64,000 nucleotides of DNA from G963665495 sp963677785 (GTDB lineage: Bacteria > Desulfobacterota > Desulfovibrionia > Desulfovibrionales > Desulfovibrionaceae). Shown here in pieces: positions 52,804 through 61,257 of the stretch. Below the pieces are notes generated by a model. That model was not told the DNA's origin, ran no database searches, and was given only the letters and a program-made list of their open reading frames with translations. Each line of letters opens with the position of its first letter. Position 1 is the first letter of the stretch. The translations under genes were made by a program, and so were the position numbers. Location of the stretch: NCBI GenBank assembly GCA_963677785.2, contig CAXXDH010000003.1:3596001-3660000 (forward strand), read 5' to 3'.

Positions 52804-53685
52804 ATGAAAAGAAAGCGATTCAAACTCAGCGTACTGGACGGTCTTCTGTTGCTGGCTCTGGTCTTGGGAGGCGGCTGGGTGGCCTATCGCGCGAGCGTCA
52901 AGGTGGATTACGCGTGGAACTGGCCTCTGGTGTTCAACTACATCCTGCGCTACGACCCGGCGGACGGATGGACCATGAACCTGCTGCTTCAGGGGCTCTT
53001 GACAACCATCCGCCTGAGTATCTGGAGTACGCTGCTGGCGGCTGTGGTGGGCGGCGTCATGGGGCTTTTCCGGACCAGTCCGCTGCTTTTTTTCCGGCTG
53101 GTTTCCCGGACCTATGTTGAAGCTGTTCGCAATTTGCCCCCTCTGGTCTTGATTTTTATCGTTTATTTCTTTTTGAGCGAACAGTTGATGGGCGTTCTCG
53201 GTGTTGATGCTCTTGTTCGTTCCATGCCCGAGAGTATGCAGAACGGAGCCCGGGTATTTTTTGCTCCGCCCGAGCGATTGACCTCCTTTTTTGCCGCACT
53301 ACTGACCCTCTCGCTCTATGAAGGCGCTTATATTGCGGAGATCGTTCGGGCGGGCGTGCAGTCCGTGGAAAAAGGCCAATGGGAAGCGGCATCAGCCCTG
53401 GGCTTGAGTTCCTGGCAGCGTATGCGGCATGTTATTTTACCGCTCACGGTGCAGCGCATTTTGCCGCCACTGGCCGGTCAGTTTATTTCCACCATCAAGG
53501 ATTCCGCCATCGTTGCCGTGATCTCGGTTCAGGAGCTGACCTTTCAGGGGCTCGAGCTCATGGCCTCCACATTCCGGACCTTTGAAATCTGGATCACGGT
53601 GGGCTGCATGTATCTGATCCTTTGCCTGGCGTGTTCGTTGATGGCCCGCCGCCTGGAGCTTTATTTGTCGCGCAGCGAAGCCTGA
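52804..53685 (+). CDS. Polar amino acid ABC transporter permease (second)
   Basis: 293 residues: basic start, one span (about 10-30), a periplasmic segment DYAWNWPLVFNYIL, and a permease domain with GLLTTIRLSIWSTLLAAVVGGVMG, VRNLPPLVLIFIVYFFLSEQL and the EAA loop EAASALGLSSWQRMRHVILPLTVQR. It would pair with the first permease as a heterodimer. ATG 52804 follows directly on a terminator, so expression probably depends on read-through or coupling. Confidence 0.92.
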   Translation: MKRKRFKLSVLDGLLLLALVLGGGWVAYRASVKVDYAWNWPLVFNYILRYDPADGWTMNLLLQGLLTTIRLSIWSTLLAAVVGGVMGLFRTSPLLFFRLVSRTYVEAVRNLPPLVLIFIVYFFLSEQLMGVLGVDALVRSMPESMQNGARVFFAPPERLTSFFAALLTLSLYEGAYIAEIVRAGVQSVEKGQWEAASALGLSSWQRMRHVILPLTVQRILPPLAGQFISTIKDSAIVAVISVQELTFQGLELMASTFRTFEIWITVGCMYLILCLACSLMARRLELYLSRSEA

Positions 53686-53799
53686 TCCTTCTTTTGTCGG
53701 AAAGAAAAGGATTGTCTGGGCGTGCTTGATTTTTTTTGCAAGAACCTGCTACAAGAAAAAAAGAGTAAAGTACGGCAAGAAAAAATTTCAGGATTTAAG

Positions 53800-53828
53800 T
53801 TGACATTATGTCCAAAGCGACATAATAA
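53800..53828 (+). promoter_or_regulatory. Strong sigma70-type promoter with perfect inverted repeat in the spacer
   Basis: TTGACA (53800-53805) and TAATAA (53823-53828) are 17 nt apart. Between and partly over them lies the perfect inverted repeat TTATGTC-N6-GACATAA (53806-53825). A repressor bound there would close the promoter. Confidence 0.7.
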
Positions 53829-53853
53829 AAAATCAACGAGTGATTGTTCCATC

Positions 53854-53884
53854 TTGGTTATAAACAGGTACTCCCTGTTATAAT
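53854..53884 (+). promoter_or_regulatory. Second promoter-like site with inverted repeat next to the -10
   Basis: TATAAT at 53879-53884 is a perfect -10; TTGGTT at 53854 is a weak -35 with a long 19-nt spacer. AACAGG-N5-CCTGTT (53863-53879) is a perfect inverted repeat touching the -10. Confidence 0.5.
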
Positions 53885-53904
53885 ACTTCCCTGGGTTTGG
53901 TGGG

Positions 53905-53946
53905 CCGCGCGGTCGAGATTTCTCGACCCGCGGTTCTACCTTTTTT
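53905..53946 (+). terminator. Rho-independent terminator in the intergenic region
   Basis: CCGCG-C-GGTCGAGA pairs with TCTCGACC-CGCGG around a two-base turn with one bulged C, followed by TTCTACCTTTTTT. It lies 260 nt after the second permease gene and 315 nt before the next gene, so it could end either the transporter operon or a small RNA. Confidence 0.8.
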
Positions 53947-54260
53947 AGGGGCTTTTTTCTTCTTGCTTCTATCCCTCCAATTGAATCCGCAGGATTTATT
54001 TTTTCATACTTGTCGGGAATGATTCGTCTCTACCGCTAGTTGCCCCACAGGCGTCAGCAGCCTGCGCTGCCCCAATAACCACCTGAAATATGCCCCTTGA
54101 ATATGTTGGATTTTCAGCGTGTAGTTCGGTATCATATGAAATCCTTTTTTTATTGACCGCCCGGTCGCATAAGATGATTTTTGGACGCGGTTAATGGATA
54201 TCGTCAGGAATTAGATTACATTTCGGGTAGATATTGTAACCTTACCTGCAAAGGTTAACA

Positions 54261-55607
54261 ATGAAAGACACTGCTCCTTTTCATGTTCTGTTGGCAGAGG
54301 ACAATCCCGGCGACGCGCAGCTTTTTGACAAGCTTCTCAAAGAGTACGATAGCGGCACAAAGCTTGCGCGTGTCACCTCCGTCGCTTCGGCCAGGGAGTA
54401 CATTGCGCAGGCTCCTTACCTGAACGCGGTGTTTTTTGACCTTTCTTTGCCGGATGCCTCAGGACTCGGCTCTCTGCGCAGTGTGAATGATGTCGCTCCA
54501 CATACCCCAGTCATTGTGCTCGCTGGACCGGATGACGAAGAACTCGCCATGCAGGCCGTACGGGAGGGTGCCGATGACTATCTTATAAAGAGCGAGACAG
54601 ATGCAAGGGTGCTCAAAAAAACTCTGTGCCATTCGGTGGAGCGCAAGCAAACCCAGGATCCGCTGCAGCGTGAAAAGTCGTTTTCAGCTGCCTTGCTGCG
54701 CAATTCGTATGACGGCGTAGCGGTTGTCTCCGGCTCCGGGCGGTTCAAGTTCATCAGTCCGGCCATGCGGTCCATACTGCATCTCGAGCCGGACGAGGAC
54801 AGCACGCTGGATGCCTGGATCAGCAACAAAATTCGCAAGCAGGAACAACGGGACGCTTTTTCGGAATGGTGGCGTCAGTTGCGTGCGGAATCTGAATCTT
54901 ATGAAATGATCCTGGAAATCATCCGGCCTTCGGGCGGGCGCCATTGGTCCAGGCTGCGTCTGGCCCCCATGGCGGAAGACGAATTCATTATCAACGGCCA
55001 GGATGTGACATTGAGCATTCAGACCCAGGACCAGCTGACCTTCATCAACGAGCTCCTTGCAAAGCAGAACGAGCAGTTGCAACAGATGGCCACCACCGAC
55101 CAGCTGACCGGTGTGCTGAACCGGAGCGCTTTGCGCGGAATCGCCGGTCAGCAATGGAGCAGGGCGGTCAGAAAAGGCGAACCTTTCAGCGTGATTCTCA
55201 TGGATATCGACCGGTTCGAAAACGTGAACAATACGCACGGCCATCTTGTCGGTGATATGGCACTCGAACGCATGGGCCACATGCTCAATACGCTCACCAG
55301 GGCCTACGACCTGATCGGGCGTTGGGCAGGCGAGGAGTTTCTTGTGGTCTTGCCCGGCACTTCCATCCAGGATGCGGTCATTGTTGCCGAGCGGATGCGA
55401 ACGGGAATTTCTGACATGGAGATCTATGTTGACGACAAGACCAGCCTGAAAATTACCTGCAGCTTCGGGGTTGCCGGCCGGGATGCAACAGGCGTTACAC
55501 AGCTGGACAGCCTTTTTCTACAAGCGGAAAAAGCCTTGCATTGCGCCAAAGAGAACGGACGCAACAGGGTATGTCAGCATGCGGAAGACAACCCGGCGGT
55601 GGATTGA
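54261..55607 (+). CDS. Response regulator diguanylate cyclase: receiver, PAS-like, GGDEF
   Basis: 448 residues. The receiver domain has phosphoacceptor Asp60 in AVFFDLSLPDASG and Lys in YLIKSE. A PAS-like domain spans about 140-260. The GGDEF domain (about 275-440) has TTDQLTGVLNRSAL, MDIDRFENVNN and active-site AGEEF in GRWAGEEFLVVLPG. The product-inhibition site RxxD is present as RAYD five residues before it. It should make c-di-GMP under phosphorylation control. No kinase gene is adjacent. Confidence 0.92.
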   Translation: MKDTAPFHVLLAEDNPGDAQLFDKLLKEYDSGTKLARVTSVASAREYIAQAPYLNAVFFDLSLPDASGLGSLRSVNDVAPHTPVIVLAGPDDEELAMQAVREGADDYLIKSETDARVLKKTLCHSVERKQTQDPLQREKSFSAALLRNSYDGVAVVSGSGRFKFISPAMRSILHLEPDEDSTLDAWISNKIRKQEQRDAFSEWWRQLRAESESYEMILEIIRPSGGRHWSRLRLAPMAEDEFIINGQDVTLSIQTQDQLTFINELLAKQNEQLQQMATTDQLTGVLNRSALRGIAGQQWSRAVRKGEPFSVILMDIDRFENVNNTHGHLVGDMALERMGHMLNTLTRAYDLIGRWAGEEFLVVLPGTSIQDAVIVAERMRTGISDMEIYVDDKTSLKITCSFGVAGRDATGVTQLDSLFLQAEKALHCAKENGRNRVCQHAEDNPAVD

Positions 55608-55658
55608 TTTTTGGGCCCCTGTCCGGGGCTCGTCACTGCTGCGGGATAGCGCGGATCC

Positions 55659-56900
55659 TCAGTCCGATACGCTGTTCTCTTCCAGGTTGGGGACCATCCC
55701 CAGAAGAAGATGAAAGAACCAGCAGACCTGCGGGTAGAGAAAACTGTCATAGAGCATGCTGTAGAGTATGCCGATGACCAGTGGTAAAAAGAGCACCATG
55801 GGCGGCACAATGGTGTTGTCCGCATGCTTGGCGAGCAGTAGCGTCAGCCTGGCGAACAACTTCAGCAACGCCCCCAGATAGAGCAGCACGAAGGGCAGCC
55901 CCAAGTCCACCATAAACGTCAGGAAGATATTTTCCGAAGTCCGGATGTTTTCCACCGTCTGGCTGAACATGGTTTTATTGCCGTACGGATAATGGATTTC
56001 ATAGTCCGCGAGAAAATCCATGCGCGGCGCCCGCAGGCCTATGCCCAATAACGGGTGATTTTGGGCAATGTGCCAGGAAAACGGATAGGATTCGATACGG
56101 TAATAGAAGGTTTCGTCCGTGGGGGTAGTTATTTTTTCCCATTTTTTCGGGTGCAGCTGGGCGAAGAGGATGCCGCAAAGTATGCTGGCCGCCAGAAGAA
56201 GAAAAAAATACTTCTTTTTCATCGCTCCCACGCACAATGACGCGCCGACCCCCAGTACGGGCAGAAACAGGGTCGAGCGAACGCGCCCGACGACAAAGAC
56301 GAGATAGCAGAGCAGCAGCACGCAGATGCCGGACACGCGTTGCCGCGTGAGTCCTGGAGGGGTGGTATAGACAAGAAAGAGGGGCGCGAATCCCATCAGC
56401 ATGATTCTGTGCATCAGGGGATGCGGTCCGGCGCCCGGTAAAAAATGTTCAATGTGTCCGTGGAGAGCGCTTCCCGTCAGACAGATGGCGCACAGCAGAG
56501 TAAGCAGTACTATGCAGTACCAGGCAAAAACGCGCAGACGCAATCGGGTCGTGAGCAGTTTTCTTCCGCACCAGTACCCGCCGAGTCCGGAAGCGGCCAA
56601 TGTGAGTCCCCTGAAAAAGGACGAAGTGGGGGTGCTGCTTTTCACCGAACTGGCAATGATCAGCACAAACAGGACCAGGCTGATGCTTTTTTCCCAGGAG
56701 CGCAGCAAAGGCCGTGTCCGTTCTACAAGACCCCAGACGCCGAGCAACGCGATACCGCAGGCCAGCCCCGTGCCGTAATTGCCGCGCAGGCCTGGAATGT
56801 TGAGGATATCCGGTTGCAGAAACGTAGCCTGAAAGGTGACCAGATACATGAGCACCAGGGCTCCGCGTTCACCAGCCGGAATATTTTTTAAAAATTGCAT
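55659..56900 (-). CDS. O-antigen ligase/polymerase-like membrane protein (WaaL/Wzy family)
   Basis: 413 residues with about eleven membrane spans and a large periplasmic loop (about 235-330) containing HPLLGIGLRAPRMDFLADYEI, the kind of His/Arg-containing loop seen in O-antigen ligases and polymerases. It would join or polymerise undecaprenyl-linked glycans outside the inner membrane. It lies 11 nt downstream of the WecA-like gene on the same strand with no ribosome site of its own, so translation is probably coupled. Confidence 0.82.
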   Translation of the reverse strand: MQFLKNIPAGERGALVLMYLVTFQATFLQPDILNIPGLRGNYGTGLACGIALLGVWGLVERTRPLLRSWEKSISLVLFVLIIASSVKSSTPTSSFFRGLTLAASGLGGYWCGRKLLTTRLRLRVFAWYCIVLLTLLCAICLTGSALHGHIEHFLPGAGPHPLMHRIMLMGFAPLFLVYTTPPGLTRQRVSGICVLLLCYLVFVVGRVRSTLFLPVLGVGASLCVGAMKKKYFFLLLAASILCGILFAQLHPKKWEKITTPTDETFYYRIESYPFSWHIAQNHPLLGIGLRAPRMDFLADYEIHYPYGNKTMFSQTVENIRTSENIFLTFMVDLGLPFVLLYLGALLKLFARLTLLLAKHADNTIVPPMVLFLPLVIGILYSMLYDSFLYPQVCWFFHLLLGMVPNLEENSVSD

Positions 56901-56911
56901 AGAGGTAGGAT

Positions 56912-58432
56912 TTAGGAATTTTCCAAGCTGGTACAGCGGTGCGGCGTATGGCAGGCCACGGTCACTGCTTCACTTTCTTCTATGAGACGCTGCTTCAGCA
57001 CCTTCAGAAATTCGTCCCAGGTCAGTTTGAGGTGGCGTTGGTACGACTGGCTGTCATGCTGCGGCACGACAATTTCAACTGTGAGATTGATGGGGCTGAA
57101 GGAACTGGTATAGTGGTACCTCCGGGCATCGAGGTGGCGCTTTTTTTTGTTTGACCAGTAGCGCAGCGTTCGTCCGTCCTGAAACAGGCGGACCGAGTCG
57201 AAGTCCAGATCACGTACGCCGGTTTCCAGCAATGAAAATAATTCGTCCACGGATTGGGCACGCTGAATGCGGCGGCTCATGAACGTGATGTAGCTGGCAA
57301 GAAATTTGATGTGCGGCCGGTTGAACAGGATCCGGGGCAAGCCTTCGTCGGCCAGATAGAGTCTGAGCACCATGACCATTAATGCCATGAGAACGAGGCC
57401 GCTCATGACCATGTAGAGCGTGAAGAATTTATCTTGCGGGCCGAGCACAAAGGTCAGTGTCATGGCCGAGAGCAGGGCGCTGAAAGTGTAGAGAATGGTG
57501 ACAACGGCCCGAGGGCTCCCGATGCTTTCCATGAGTTTGTGATGCAGGTGGTTGGTGTCCGGGAAAAAGATTTTTTGCCCGGTGCACCAGCGTCTGACAA
57601 TGGCAAGGGCCACATCCAGCAGCGCGATGCCAAAGGGGAAAAAGGGCGCCAGCAGCATGATCATGGTGCCGGAACGCTGTCCGGCTTCGGGCGCGGCATT
57701 GCTGGTGGCCAGGGTCCCCAGCAGAAAGCCGAGCATCAGGCTGCCACCGTCCCCCATGAAAATCGATGCCGGAGGAAAATTGTAGCGCAGAAAGCCGAGG
57801 ATGCCGCCGGCCACGGCAAAACCGACTACGGCGCCGAACATATCGCCTTTGGCTATGCCAATAATGCCCATGGTCAGGCTGGCGAACAGGCAGATGCCTC
57901 CGGCAAGGCCGTCAATGCCGTCGATCAGGTTGATGGCGTTGGTAATGGTCAGCACCACCAGCACAAAAAGCGGAATGCCGGTCCACCATCCGAAGGTGAC
58001 CCCCCCCATGACGGGGAGCGTGACAACGTTGATGGTATGCCCGCCGAGGATCAGAATGGCGATACCCACCAGCTGGCCGAGAACCTTTTTTTTCCAGCTC
58101 AGGTTGACCTTGTCGTCAATGATTCCCAGCAGCATGATCCAGGTTGTGCCTATGAAAACCGAAAGCATCTGCCCGATGCTCGGTTCGCGATCAAAATTTC
58201 CCTGAATCAGCACCCCGAGAAAAAACACCAGAAAGGTGGAGGCGAACGACAGATAGATGGCGAATCCGCCCAGGAGGGGGATGGCCTTGTCGTGGCTGCT
58301 GTGGCCCCCTGGACGGGAAATGAAATCCAGCTTGAAAGCCAGCCGTTGTATCCAGGGAATCGAGGCAAAAGATATGGCGAAACCCAACAGGCCCACCAGG
58401 CACATAATCAAAAACGAAATGCTCGTCGTCAT
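56912..58432 (-). CDS. WecA/MraY-family sugar-1-phosphate transferase with a C-terminal soluble extension
   Basis: Polyprenyl-phosphate:UDP-sugar transferase starting a surface glycan. The first 370 residues have about eleven spans and the family motifs GGFAIYLSF, DDKVNLSWKKK, TNAINLIDGIDGLAGG, FMGDGGSLMLGF and HHKLMESIG, all cytoplasmic catalytic loops. Residues 375-506 form an extra soluble domain (RRIQRAQSVDELFSLLETG onwards) absent from WecA (about 365 residues), resembling a small sensory or GAF-like fold. The ligase-like gene follows after 11 nt. Confidence 0.88.
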   Translation of the reverse strand: MTTSISFLIMCLVGLLGFAISFASIPWIQRLAFKLDFISRPGGHSSHDKAIPLLGGFAIYLSFASTFLVFFLGVLIQGNFDREPSIGQMLSVFIGTTWIMLLGIIDDKVNLSWKKKVLGQLVGIAILILGGHTINVVTLPVMGGVTFGWWTGIPLFVLVVLTITNAINLIDGIDGLAGGICLFASLTMGIIGIAKGDMFGAVVGFAVAGGILGFLRYNFPPASIFMGDGGSLMLGFLLGTLATSNAAPEAGQRSGTMIMLLAPFFPFGIALLDVALAIVRRWCTGQKIFFPDTNHLHHKLMESIGSPRAVVTILYTFSALLSAMTLTFVLGPQDKFFTLYMVMSGLVLMALMVMVLRLYLADEGLPRILFNRPHIKFLASYITFMSRRIQRAQSVDELFSLLETGVRDLDFDSVRLFQDGRTLRYWSNKKKRHLDARRYHYTSSFSPINLTVEIVVPQHDSQSYQRHLKLTWDEFLKVLKQRLIEESEAVTVACHTPHRCTSLENS

Positions 58433-58740
58433 GTAACGTCGGTTCTTATTAGGATTATTTTTTATGGGTTACGAGCGTTGCTGATGGCGCGGAGTATACA
58501 CTTCTGAGTCGTTAAATGAAAGACCCATGACTAAATTTACCGCATAAACTGCCGGGTATCCCAATTTCGCGAGAAAGGCAATATACTCTTTAGGCAAACA
58601 TTCGCGCTGTGTTGAGAGCAAGAAGATACTCAAGGATCTGTTAGAAATGACGCTGCGATGACATAAGGCGTTACAAAAATGTTTCAGGCGGCAAGATGTT
58701 TCGGAAAAGCGCTGCAGGATCAAAAAGGGTATTCTTCTGG
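58433..58740. other. Intergenic region between WecA-like and MarR genes
   Basis: 308 nt, moderately AT-rich. An 84-codon frame on the minus strand (58469-58723) begins with TTG and lacks a ribosome site, so I do not call it. Promoter elements for the WecA-like gene should lie here, but none was convincing. Confidence 0.5.
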
Positions 58741-59172
58741 TTAGCTGTCGCAGCGGATGTAGTCGATCGAACTGAACGCCACCTGTTTGATGAGTTGCAA
58801 GAGGTTTTGTTTTTTTTCATCAGATAAATCACGGGTCATGATCGATATCCAGCCATTTTCGATGCGAAGGATCTCAGGATAAATTTGTTTCGCTTTTTCA
58901 GTTGGATACAATAGTGCAGTCCGTTTGTCCTGCTCATTGATTTTTTTTTCAATGAAACCGTTTTCCTCCAGCTGGGACAACGCCCGGGTTACATTGCTTT
59001 TGTTGATATAGACGAGGTCCACAAGCTTGTCCTGGGCAATGCCTTCGTTGTTGCAGATATGTTTTACAAACATATGCTGACTGCAATTTATCCCTAATTC
59101 ACTGAATTTTTTGTTTAAATATATTTTGGAAAATCTGTCCGAGATTGATATCCATTTGTACAGTTCGTCCAT
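58741..59172 (-). CDS. MarR-family transcriptional regulator
   Basis: 143-residue winged-helix repressor. Helix-turn-helix and wing motifs NEGIAQDKLVDLVYINKSNVTRALSQLEENGFIEKKINEQDKRT are typical of MarR, with dimerisation helices at both ends. It is divergent from an MFS efflux gene and a palindrome lies in the 200-nt gap, the standard arrangement for a regulator that represses the pump and is released by its substrate. AAGGAT precedes the ATG. Confidence 0.93.
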   Translation of the reverse strand: MDELYKWISISDRFSKIYLNKKFSELGINCSQHMFVKHICNNEGIAQDKLVDLVYINKSNVTRALSQLEENGFIEKKINEQDKRTALLYPTEKAKQIYPEILRIENGWISIMTRDLSDEKKQNLLQLIKQVAFSSIDYIRCDS

Positions 59173-59246
59173 GGCAAAATCCTTGGCTGGTACGGGAGAG
59201 GAGGCGGGGTGTCGTTTCTGCCTGCCGGGTATCCCTAGTGTTTCCC

Positions 59247-59275
59247 TTGACAGGGAGCAAGTCTATTCTTATATC
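59247..59275 (+). promoter_or_regulatory. Promoter of the MFS gene
   Basis: TTGACA (59247-59252) and TATATC (59270-59275) are separated by 17 nt. Transcription should start near 59282, inside the palindromic operator. Confidence 0.8.
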
Positions 59276-59289
59276 GTTGCGTGCGCAAC
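59276..59289. promoter_or_regulatory. Probable MarR operator
   Basis: GTTGCG-TG-CGCAAC is a perfect 6+6 inverted repeat placed immediately after the -10 of the MFS promoter. TTGC...GCAA is a common MarR-type box. Binding there would block transcription of the pump. Confidence 0.75.
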
Positions 59290-59372
59290 TACTTTACCGA
59301 AGAACGCCTCATTTAGAGGCATCGAGATTTATTTTTGCCGAGCCGGGCAATCAATCAAAAAAGGGACCGAGA

Positions 59373-60761
59373 ATGACTCGAGAAGGTACGGCTTCGCCGC
59401 TGATGGTGCTTACAACCGTTGGAATAGCGCAATTCATGGCGCCGTTCATGCTCACTTCCATTGGAGTGGCCTTGCCTTCTTTGGGCAGGGAACTACACAC
59501 CTCGGCCATGCAGCTGGGGTTGATTGAGCAATTGTATGTCGTATCCATGGCCATGGGCATGCTGACCGCCGGGCGCTACGGCGATATTGTCGGACAACGC
59601 AAGGTGTTTTTGCCGGGGCTCGTACTGTTTACTGCGCTGACTTCCTCGCTGGGCTTTGCGCAAAGTGTGGAAATGATCATGATCCAGCGTTTTTTTCAGG
59701 GACTGGGCGCCTGCATGATGCTTTCCGGAAGTCTGGCCCTGGTGGCCGCCGCATTTCCCGTCAATGTCCGGGGGCGGATGATTGGCATTGTTTCCGTTTG
59801 CACGTACGCGGGGTTGTCCATGGGGCCGGTGATTGGCGGATTTATCACGGATCATTTCGGCTGGCGCTATGTGTTTTTGATGTCCGCGCCTTTGGGGATC
59901 ACGGCCACGGCCTGTTGCCTGTTCGGCATGCCCCCCAGCCGCGGCAATGCCGCTGACGACCGTATGGATTGGCGAGGAGGTCTGTTTTACGCGGCAAGCG
60001 TGGCCCTGATTATGTTGGGCTCGGCGCACGCCCGAGAAATCCCTCTGGGGCCGGTGATGATTCTGGCAGGGGCCGTGGGGCTGGGATTTTTTTTATGGTT
60101 GCAGGCCAGGACGAAATTTCCGCTGATCAGTATCAATCTGCTGACCAAAAACAAATATTTTTCACTGAGCTGCCTGGCTGCGCTGGGCAATTACGCGTCC
60201 ACGTTCGGCATCACCTTTATGATGAGCCTGTACTTGCAGTACGTGCTGGGGCTCTCTTCCAGGGCTGCCGGAGGTGTGCTTCTGCTGCAGCCTATCATGC
60301 AGATCATTGTCTCGCCCCTTGCCGGGCGGTTATCAGATACGTACGAACCCGCCAAACTGGCCACCATCGGAATGCTGCTCAGCTCAGCCGGATTGCTGGC
60401 AACGGCCCTGACCGTGTCCGAAAGTTCCTCGCTCTGGCTGATCGGTTCGGAGCTGGCGTTGATCGGCGCCGGATTCGGGATATTCATCACTCCCAATTCC
60501 ACGGCCATCATGAGCAGCGTGGAAAAAAAGCAATTCGGCCTGGCTTCCGGCATGATCGCCTCCATGCGTACGCTGGGCATGGCCGTGAGCATGACCAGCA
60601 TCACCCTGATCATCTCGCTGTTCATGGGCGAAGGCGCCATTACCCCAGAGACCGTACCGGCGTTTCTCACCACCATGCGTACGGGCCTGGTGCTGTTCTC
60701 CATCTACGCCGGTCTGGGCATACTGGTATCTCTGGGGCGGGGCAAGAAGGTAAAAGCTTGA
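59373..60761 (+). CDS. MFS multidrug efflux transporter (DHA2/EmrB-QacA type)
   Basis: 462 residues, about fourteen spans. Motifs of the drug:H+ antiporter-2 group include ASxxTSIGVALPSLGREL, GRYGDIVGQRKVFLPGLVLF (motif A) and RFFQGLGACMMLSGSLALV with GPVIGGFITDHFGWRYVFLMSAPLG (motif C). It probably exports toxic organic compounds. ATG 59373 has AGGGA upstream; a longer frame from 59145 would overlap the regulator and its operator and is rejected. A terminator follows at 60837. Confidence 0.93.
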   Translation: MTREGTASPLMVLTTVGIAQFMAPFMLTSIGVALPSLGRELHTSAMQLGLIEQLYVVSMAMGMLTAGRYGDIVGQRKVFLPGLVLFTALTSSLGFAQSVEMIMIQRFFQGLGACMMLSGSLALVAAAFPVNVRGRMIGIVSVCTYAGLSMGPVIGGFITDHFGWRYVFLMSAPLGITATACCLFGMPPSRGNAADDRMDWRGGLFYAASVALIMLGSAHAREIPLGPVMILAGAVGLGFFLWLQARTKFPLISINLLTKNKYFSLSCLAALGNYASTFGITFMMSLYLQYVLGLSSRAAGGVLLLQPIMQIIVSPLAGRLSDTYEPAKLATIGMLLSSAGLLATALTVSESSSLWLIGSELALIGAGFGIFITPNSTAIMSSVEKKQFGLASGMIASMRTLGMAVSMTSITLIISLFMGEGAITPETVPAFLTTMRTGLVLFSIYAGLGILVSLGRGKKVKA

Positions 60762-60836
60762 TGCAAGGATAATTCTGTCCTGATGAGGGAAAAAAAGCTG
60801 TCGCAACGAAATTGCGGCCGGCGAAGCAAAACGGAG

Positions 60837-60858
60837 GCCTGCAATAGCAGGTCTTTTT
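60837..60858 (+). terminator. Terminator after the MFS gene
   Basis: GCCTGC-AATA-GCAGGT stem-loop followed by CTTTTTC, 76 nt downstream of the stop. A modest but complete intrinsic terminator. Confidence 0.75.
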
Positions 60859-60882
60859 CGTAGGGCCGCAACTTTCGCAGGT

Positions 60883-61140
60883 TTATTTGCTCCAGCGTTT
60901 TTTGCCTTGCCGGTACGCATCCTGAGCTTTATGCAGCAGGCAAAGCAAAACTTCGGTGATTTTGTCGAACAGCCTTTTGGCCCAGGCAAATTCGGTGCCC
61001 AGTATGGCGAGGCCGAGCAGGATGGTCGCCAGGCCGGGCCCAGGAAGAACCAGCATGGCCGTACCGGCCAGAATGGCTGAAGTTCCTGAAGCCAGAACCG
61101 CGATTTTTTTCAACGGGATATACGGATTGTCTGAGAACAT
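60883..61140 (-). CDS. Small PGPGW-family membrane protein
   Basis: 85 residues, two membrane spans (about 12-30 and 33-50) joined by LPGPGLATILLGLAILGTEF, the signature of the PGPGW transmembrane family, then a basic cytoplasmic helix. No function is established for the family. It stands alone, convergent with the MFS gene. Confidence 0.85.
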   Translation of the reverse strand: MFSDNPYIPLKKIAVLASGTSAILAGTAMLVLPGPGLATILLGLAILGTEFAWAKRLFDKITEVLLCLLHKAQDAYRQGKKRWSK

Positions 61141-61257
61141 GATACCAACTTTGGGTTGTAAGTGACTAACTGAAAGCCTGAAATACTTATATAGGTAGCA
61201 AAAGGACAGATGTAAAGGGTGCGAAATATACGCAATGTAAAATTATTGTAATAAAAG

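Larger units (their letters stand above)
53835..53946 (+). ncRNA. Candidate small RNA or prematurely ended leader
   Basis: Predicted from signals only. An upstream promoter (-10 at 53823) and a second one (-10 at 53879) both point into a terminator ending at 53946, giving transcripts of about 110 and 55 nt. The only short frame in it codes about seven residues (GTG at 53840). No RNA family was recognised. Confidence 0.3.
53686..54260. other. Long intergenic region with tandem promoters and a terminator
   Basis: 575 nt without a credible protein gene. It contains two promoter-like sites with inverted repeats (53800-53828, 53854-53884), a strong hairpin with T-run (53905-53946), and about 300 nt of AT-rich leader before the GGDEF gene in which no clear promoter stands out. 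Confidence 0.6.

Noticed and set aside
55613..55635. GC hairpin near the end of the GGDEF gene (GGCCCC...GGGGCT)
   Set aside because: The T-run lies on the wrong side for the plus strand and becomes an A-run on the minus strand, so it is not an intrinsic terminator for either gene.
58469..58723. 84-codon minus-strand frame between WecA-like and MarR genes
   Set aside because: Begins with TTG, no ribosome site, no recognisable domain; probably chance in AT-rich DNA.
59145..59372. Longer start for the MFS transporter giving 538 residues
   Set aside because: The added 76 residues would overlap marR, span the promoter and operator, and bear no membrane-protein pattern.
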